Shown here in pieces: positions 61,609-64,000 of a stretch of 64,000 bases of DNA. The stretch's first letter is position 1. Every line of letters starts with the position of its first letter. Below the pieces are notes generated by a model. It was not told where the DNA came from. It was given only the letters and a program-made list of their open reading frames with translations, and did no database searches. Made by a program: the position numbers and the translations under genes. The DNA comes from Natribaculum breve (GTDB taxonomy: Archaea; Halobacteriota; Halobacteria; Halobacteriales; Natrialbaceae), in the NCBI RefSeq assembly GCF_023008585.1, contig NZ_CP095390.1, positions 3,162,001-3,226,000 of the forward strand, written 5' to 3'.

Positions 61609-62247
61609 ATGGCCGCTCACGGCCGTCCCGCGCTGCGGGATCTGTTCGACGAGTCGCCGACGCCCCACATCGCCCACCCCCCTCGCACCCATCATCGTGA
61701 CTTCTACGTCGCCACCGACGGGTCTTTTCGCGAGTCTGGTGGGGGACTGGGTGCCGTGATCGAAACGCGCGACGGGACTCGCGTCGCTCGCGTCGCGACG
61801 ACCGACACGCCGCCGGACAACAACGTCGCCGAGTACCGGGCGTTGCACCTCGGCCTCGACGTCCTCGCGGCTCGCGCCCCGCCCGACGCCCGCGTCGGCG
61901 TCCTCGTCGACCACGACGACCTCGCCAGCAACGTCAACAACGCCGTCCTCGCCGCCGGTCACCCGGATCGAAAGCCGCCTCGCCCGTTCTCGATCCCGCC
62001 GGCCAGCACGAACCACTGGCGTGGCATCCGCGCTCGAGTCAACGGCTTCGAGGAACTTCGCGTCGCACGCATCGACAGCGACCAGAACCCCGCACACCCC
62101 CTCGCGAACGCCCCCGATCAGTACGCACACGTCAACGACGAACTCGACCGGTGTGTCCTCCCGGAGTGTCCGGAACCCACGGCCGCGGAGTTCCCGCCGC
62201 CGTCGCGGGCGAACCGTAACAGTGGCGGCAGCCACGCCTCCGACTAG
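61609..62247 (+). CDS. rnhA: RNase HI family protein
   Basis: A 212-residue protein. The RNase H core begins DFYVATDGSFRESGGGLGAV (first catalytic Asp), continues NNVAEYRALHLGLDVL (catalytic Glu) and LVDHDDLASNVNN (Asp), and ends near NDELDRCVLPEC. It degrades RNA in RNA-DNA hybrids. The length with a C-terminal extension matches haloarchaeal RNase HI proteins. A TATA-like box is at 61,580. Confidence 0.85.
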   Translation: MAAHGRPALRDLFDESPTPHIAHPPRTHHRDFYVATDGSFRESGGGLGAVIETRDGTRVARVATTDTPPDNNVAEYRALHLGLDVLAARAPPDARVGVLVDHDDLASNVNNAVLAAGHPDRKPPRPFSIPPASTNHWRGIRARVNGFEELRVARIDSDQNPAHPLANAPDQYAHVNDELDRCVLPECPEPTAAEFPPPSRANRNSGGSHASD

Positions 62248-62316
62248 CGTCTGCTGACCGTCGTTCGATCTGGTAAATCGCCAGCGTTAACCCGTCGGAT
62301 CGCAGATTCCGTGGCG

Positions 62317-62769
62317 ATGAGCCTCCGCGTCGCCGTCGCAGCGCCGTTCAAACAGAACGGCACTCGAACGCTTCGAGAGAACGAGTTCGTCGTCGCGCTC
62401 TCGCTGGACAGAGACTGGTTCTCGCCCGACCAGGCGAAGCGACTCATCGACGTCGCGACCGAACGGGAACTCGTAGAGCGAGACGGGGCCGAACTCCTCG
62501 TCGCGTTCGACCCCGCGGAGGTGACGGTGCCCGAGGAGTTCACTCCCGACGAGGACCTGCTGCGCGAGCGATCGGCGTTCGAGCAGGTGCTCGACGCGCT
62601 CGTGGCGGAGGGCCTCGAGAAACACGAGGCCGTCGGCGCGATCAACGCGTTGCAGGGCGACCTCGGCGTCACGATCGAGGTTGCGGCGGTCGTCTACGCC
62701 CGCCGGCAGGGGATCGACGTCGCGGACCTCGTCCCCGTCGCGCGGTCGGCGCTGACCGAAGACGATTAA
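62317..62769 (+). CDS. DUF2240 family protein
   Basis: A 150-residue protein from the ATG at 62,317 (MSLRVAVAAPFKQNGTRTLR). It carries the archaeal DUF2240 signature LSLDRDWFSPDQAKRLIDVA and a C-terminal helical part with NALQGDLGVTIEVAAVVYAR. Function unknown; it may bind nucleic acid. Another in-frame GTG lies two codons upstream. Confidence 0.8.
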   Translation: MSLRVAVAAPFKQNGTRTLRENEFVVALSLDRDWFSPDQAKRLIDVATERELVERDGAELLVAFDPAEVTVPEEFTPDEDLLRERSAFEQVLDALVAEGLEKHEAVGAINALQGDLGVTIEVAAVVYARRQGIDVADLVPVARSALTEDD

Positions 62770-62792
62770 CGACGGGCGACGGAGGGACGTGT

Positions 62793-63191
62793 ATGGTCGA
62801 GGATCGGATCACCGACGGCCGACGCATCGCCGAACTGCTCGCCTCGGAGATCGACGGACGCGAGGACGGCGAACTTGCCCACTTTGCCGTGACCAACGCC
62901 GACCGCGACGTCGAGCCGACGGTCGACGGCGCTCGCGCGTACGACGTCGAGCGAGACGGCGACCGCTTCGCACGCGCGTTCGTCCACGAAGACAGGGCCC
63001 ACCTCGAGCTCGAGGCGGGTCGCGACGCGACGCTCGAGGCCGCCGAAGACGCCGACCTCAGGGTACGACCGAAGGCGACGACGCCGCCGAAGACGCTTTT
63101 GTTCGTCGAGAGCGGTGCGGAGGTAAAGCGAGCGACGAGCGTCCTCGAGGCTGCGAGCAGGGCGGCCGGAACCGACGGCGACGACGAGTGA
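62793..63191 (+). CDS. Conserved haloarchaeal protein of unknown function
   Basis: A 132-residue protein starting MVEDRITDGRRIAELLASEI. It is alpha/beta with an acidic C-terminus and a central LRVRPKATTPPKTLLFVESG. It follows the DUF2240 gene by 23 bases, so the two may be cotranscribed. No motif points to a function. Confidence 0.65.
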   Translation: MVEDRITDGRRIAELLASEIDGREDGELAHFAVTNADRDVEPTVDGARAYDVERDGDRFARAFVHEDRAHLELEAGRDATLEAAEDADLRVRPKATTPPKTLLFVESGAEVKRATSVLEAASRAAGTDGDDE

Positions 63192-63326
63192 CCGCGAGCG
63201 GCGACGACGCGACGATCGGGGACGTCTCGAGGCTGCCGGCTGTGAGCCGACGCGGCCTCGGCGACTCGTCCCCGGCCCGTATTTTTACGTGAGCCGCCGC
63301 CGTCTGTCTCCCTCGAGTACGCTACG

Positions 63327-63704
63327 ATGGACGTTCCCCGAGAAGGAGACGTACACACGGTCGAACGGACGTTTACGACCGAGGACGTACGCCGGTTCGC
63401 GGAACTCTCCGGAGATACACAGCCCCAGCACGTCGACCCCGACGAGGACGGTCGACTCGTGGTTCACGGACTGCTGACGGCGACGCTGCCGACCGCCATC
63501 GGCGGCGACCTCGAGGTGCTGGCACACACGATGGAGTTTACGTTCCACCGGCCGGTCTACACGGGCGAGTCGATCACCTGCACGTGGACCACCGAGGACG
63601 TCGAGGAGCGCGACGATCGGTACGAACTCGATGTATCGATCGACTGTCGCAACGACGACGACCTCGTGGTGAGCGGCTCGGTTACGGGACTGATCTGGAA
63701 GTAG
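63327..63704 (+). CDS. MaoC-like hot-dog protein
   Basis: A 125-residue protein starting MDVPREGDVHTVERTFTTED. VRRFAELSGDTQPQHVDPDE is the hot-dog hydratase signature (catalytic Asp/His), and LVVHGLLTATLPTAIGG continues it. It is likely an enoyl-CoA hydratase or thioester-binding protein. The exact substrate cannot be told. Confidence 0.8.
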   Translation: MDVPREGDVHTVERTFTTEDVRRFAELSGDTQPQHVDPDEDGRLVVHGLLTATLPTAIGGDLEVLAHTMEFTFHRPVYTGESITCTWTTEDVEERDDRYELDVSIDCRNDDDLVVSGSVTGLIWK

Positions 63705-63725
63705 CTCGTCCCTCGCCCGATCGCG

Positions 63726-64000
63726 TCACTCGAGCGTCGCGACGACCGCCGGCACTTCCTCGGGAACCGCGGGCTGGTCGACGTGTGCGACCGCCCGCGG
63801 GTCTGGAGCGGGGCCGTCCTCGAGTAACACCTGGACGGCGTGCATGTCGGCGTTGGTCGCGCCGTAGACGTCGGCTTCGACCTCGTCGCCGACGTACACC
63901 GCGTCCCCGGGGGCGACCTCGAGTTCGTCGAGCACCGCCTCGAACGCCCGCCGGTCGGGCTTGCCGGCCTCGAGTTCGCCGGTCACGACGGCGGCGTCGA
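63726..64000 (-). CDS. HAD-family hydrolase, C-terminal part (runs off the edge)
   Basis: The stop is at 63,726 and the reading frame stays open to the window edge. Visible are EAGKPDRRAFEAVLDEL (motif III Lys region) and AVYVGDEVEADVYGATNADM (motif IV Asp pair), typical of HAD phosphatases of the haloarchaeal type. The nucleophile motif lies outside the window. Confidence 0.8.
   Translation of the reverse strand, partial: DAAVVTGELEAGKPDRRAFEAVLDELEVAPGDAVYVGDEVEADVYGATNADMHAVQVLLEDGPAPDPRAVAHVDQPAVPEEVPAVVATLE

Overview
The window comes from a halophilic archaeon (Halobacteria). Its proteins are strongly acidic, the DNA is GC-rich with CTCGAG everywhere (a habit of Natrialbaceae-type genomes; family placement is inference), and it carries archaeal genes such as Cdc48, RadB, MCM, deoxyhypusine synthase, aIF2-beta and a TFS-type zinc ribbon, plus an intron-containing elongator tRNA-Met.

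Bases 1 to about 30,010 are the right part of an integrated tailed virus (provirus), transcribed entirely on the minus strand. Read in transcription order from the tRNA, it holds early regulators (zinc ribbons, winged helix, coiled coil), an MCM helicase behind an origin-like cluster of inverted repeats, about a dozen overlapping small genes (many zinc-ribbon), two small membrane proteins, then the morphogenesis operon: small and large terminase, portal with a C-terminal KTSC domain, XkdF-like protease/scaffold, major capsid protein, connectors, tail tube, tail chaperones with a -1 frameshift site, tape measure, distal tail proteins, a 1268-residue glycine-rich/fibronectin hub protein, a CFI-box protein and a beta-helix tail spike. 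The tail is probably non-contractile because no sheath gene is seen. A truncated second copy of the hub C-terminus lies at the left edge. The provirus abuts the 3' end of tRNA-Met (30,011-30,161), its likely attachment site. No integrase lies in the window.

Bases 30,162-64,000 are host chromosome. They include deoxyhypusine synthase, a HisC-like aminotransferase, aIF2-beta, class II ribonucleotide reductase, an overlapping trpDFEG operon, tRNA-Val(GAC) followed by a duplicated 3' end (integration scar), UspA, a YihY-family membrane protein, a CAP-domain protein, a lycopene-cyclase-domain protein, a four-CBS/HPF fusion, a divergent HTTM/DCC pair, RadB, LarC with a His-rich insert, Cdc48, an EamA transporter, RNase HI and small conserved proteins. 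An 80-bp palindromic element occurs twice in opposite orientation (33,343 and 61,324).

The most unusual host locus is 52,830-55,568: two exported proteins built of Gln/Asn-ladder repeats (motif QxNxNxQ about every 27 residues, eleven times in the large one and twice in the small one), resembling curlin-type amyloid repeats. They are a candidate archaeal fibre system. All function statements rest on reading the sequence and remembered family motifs; no database search was run.
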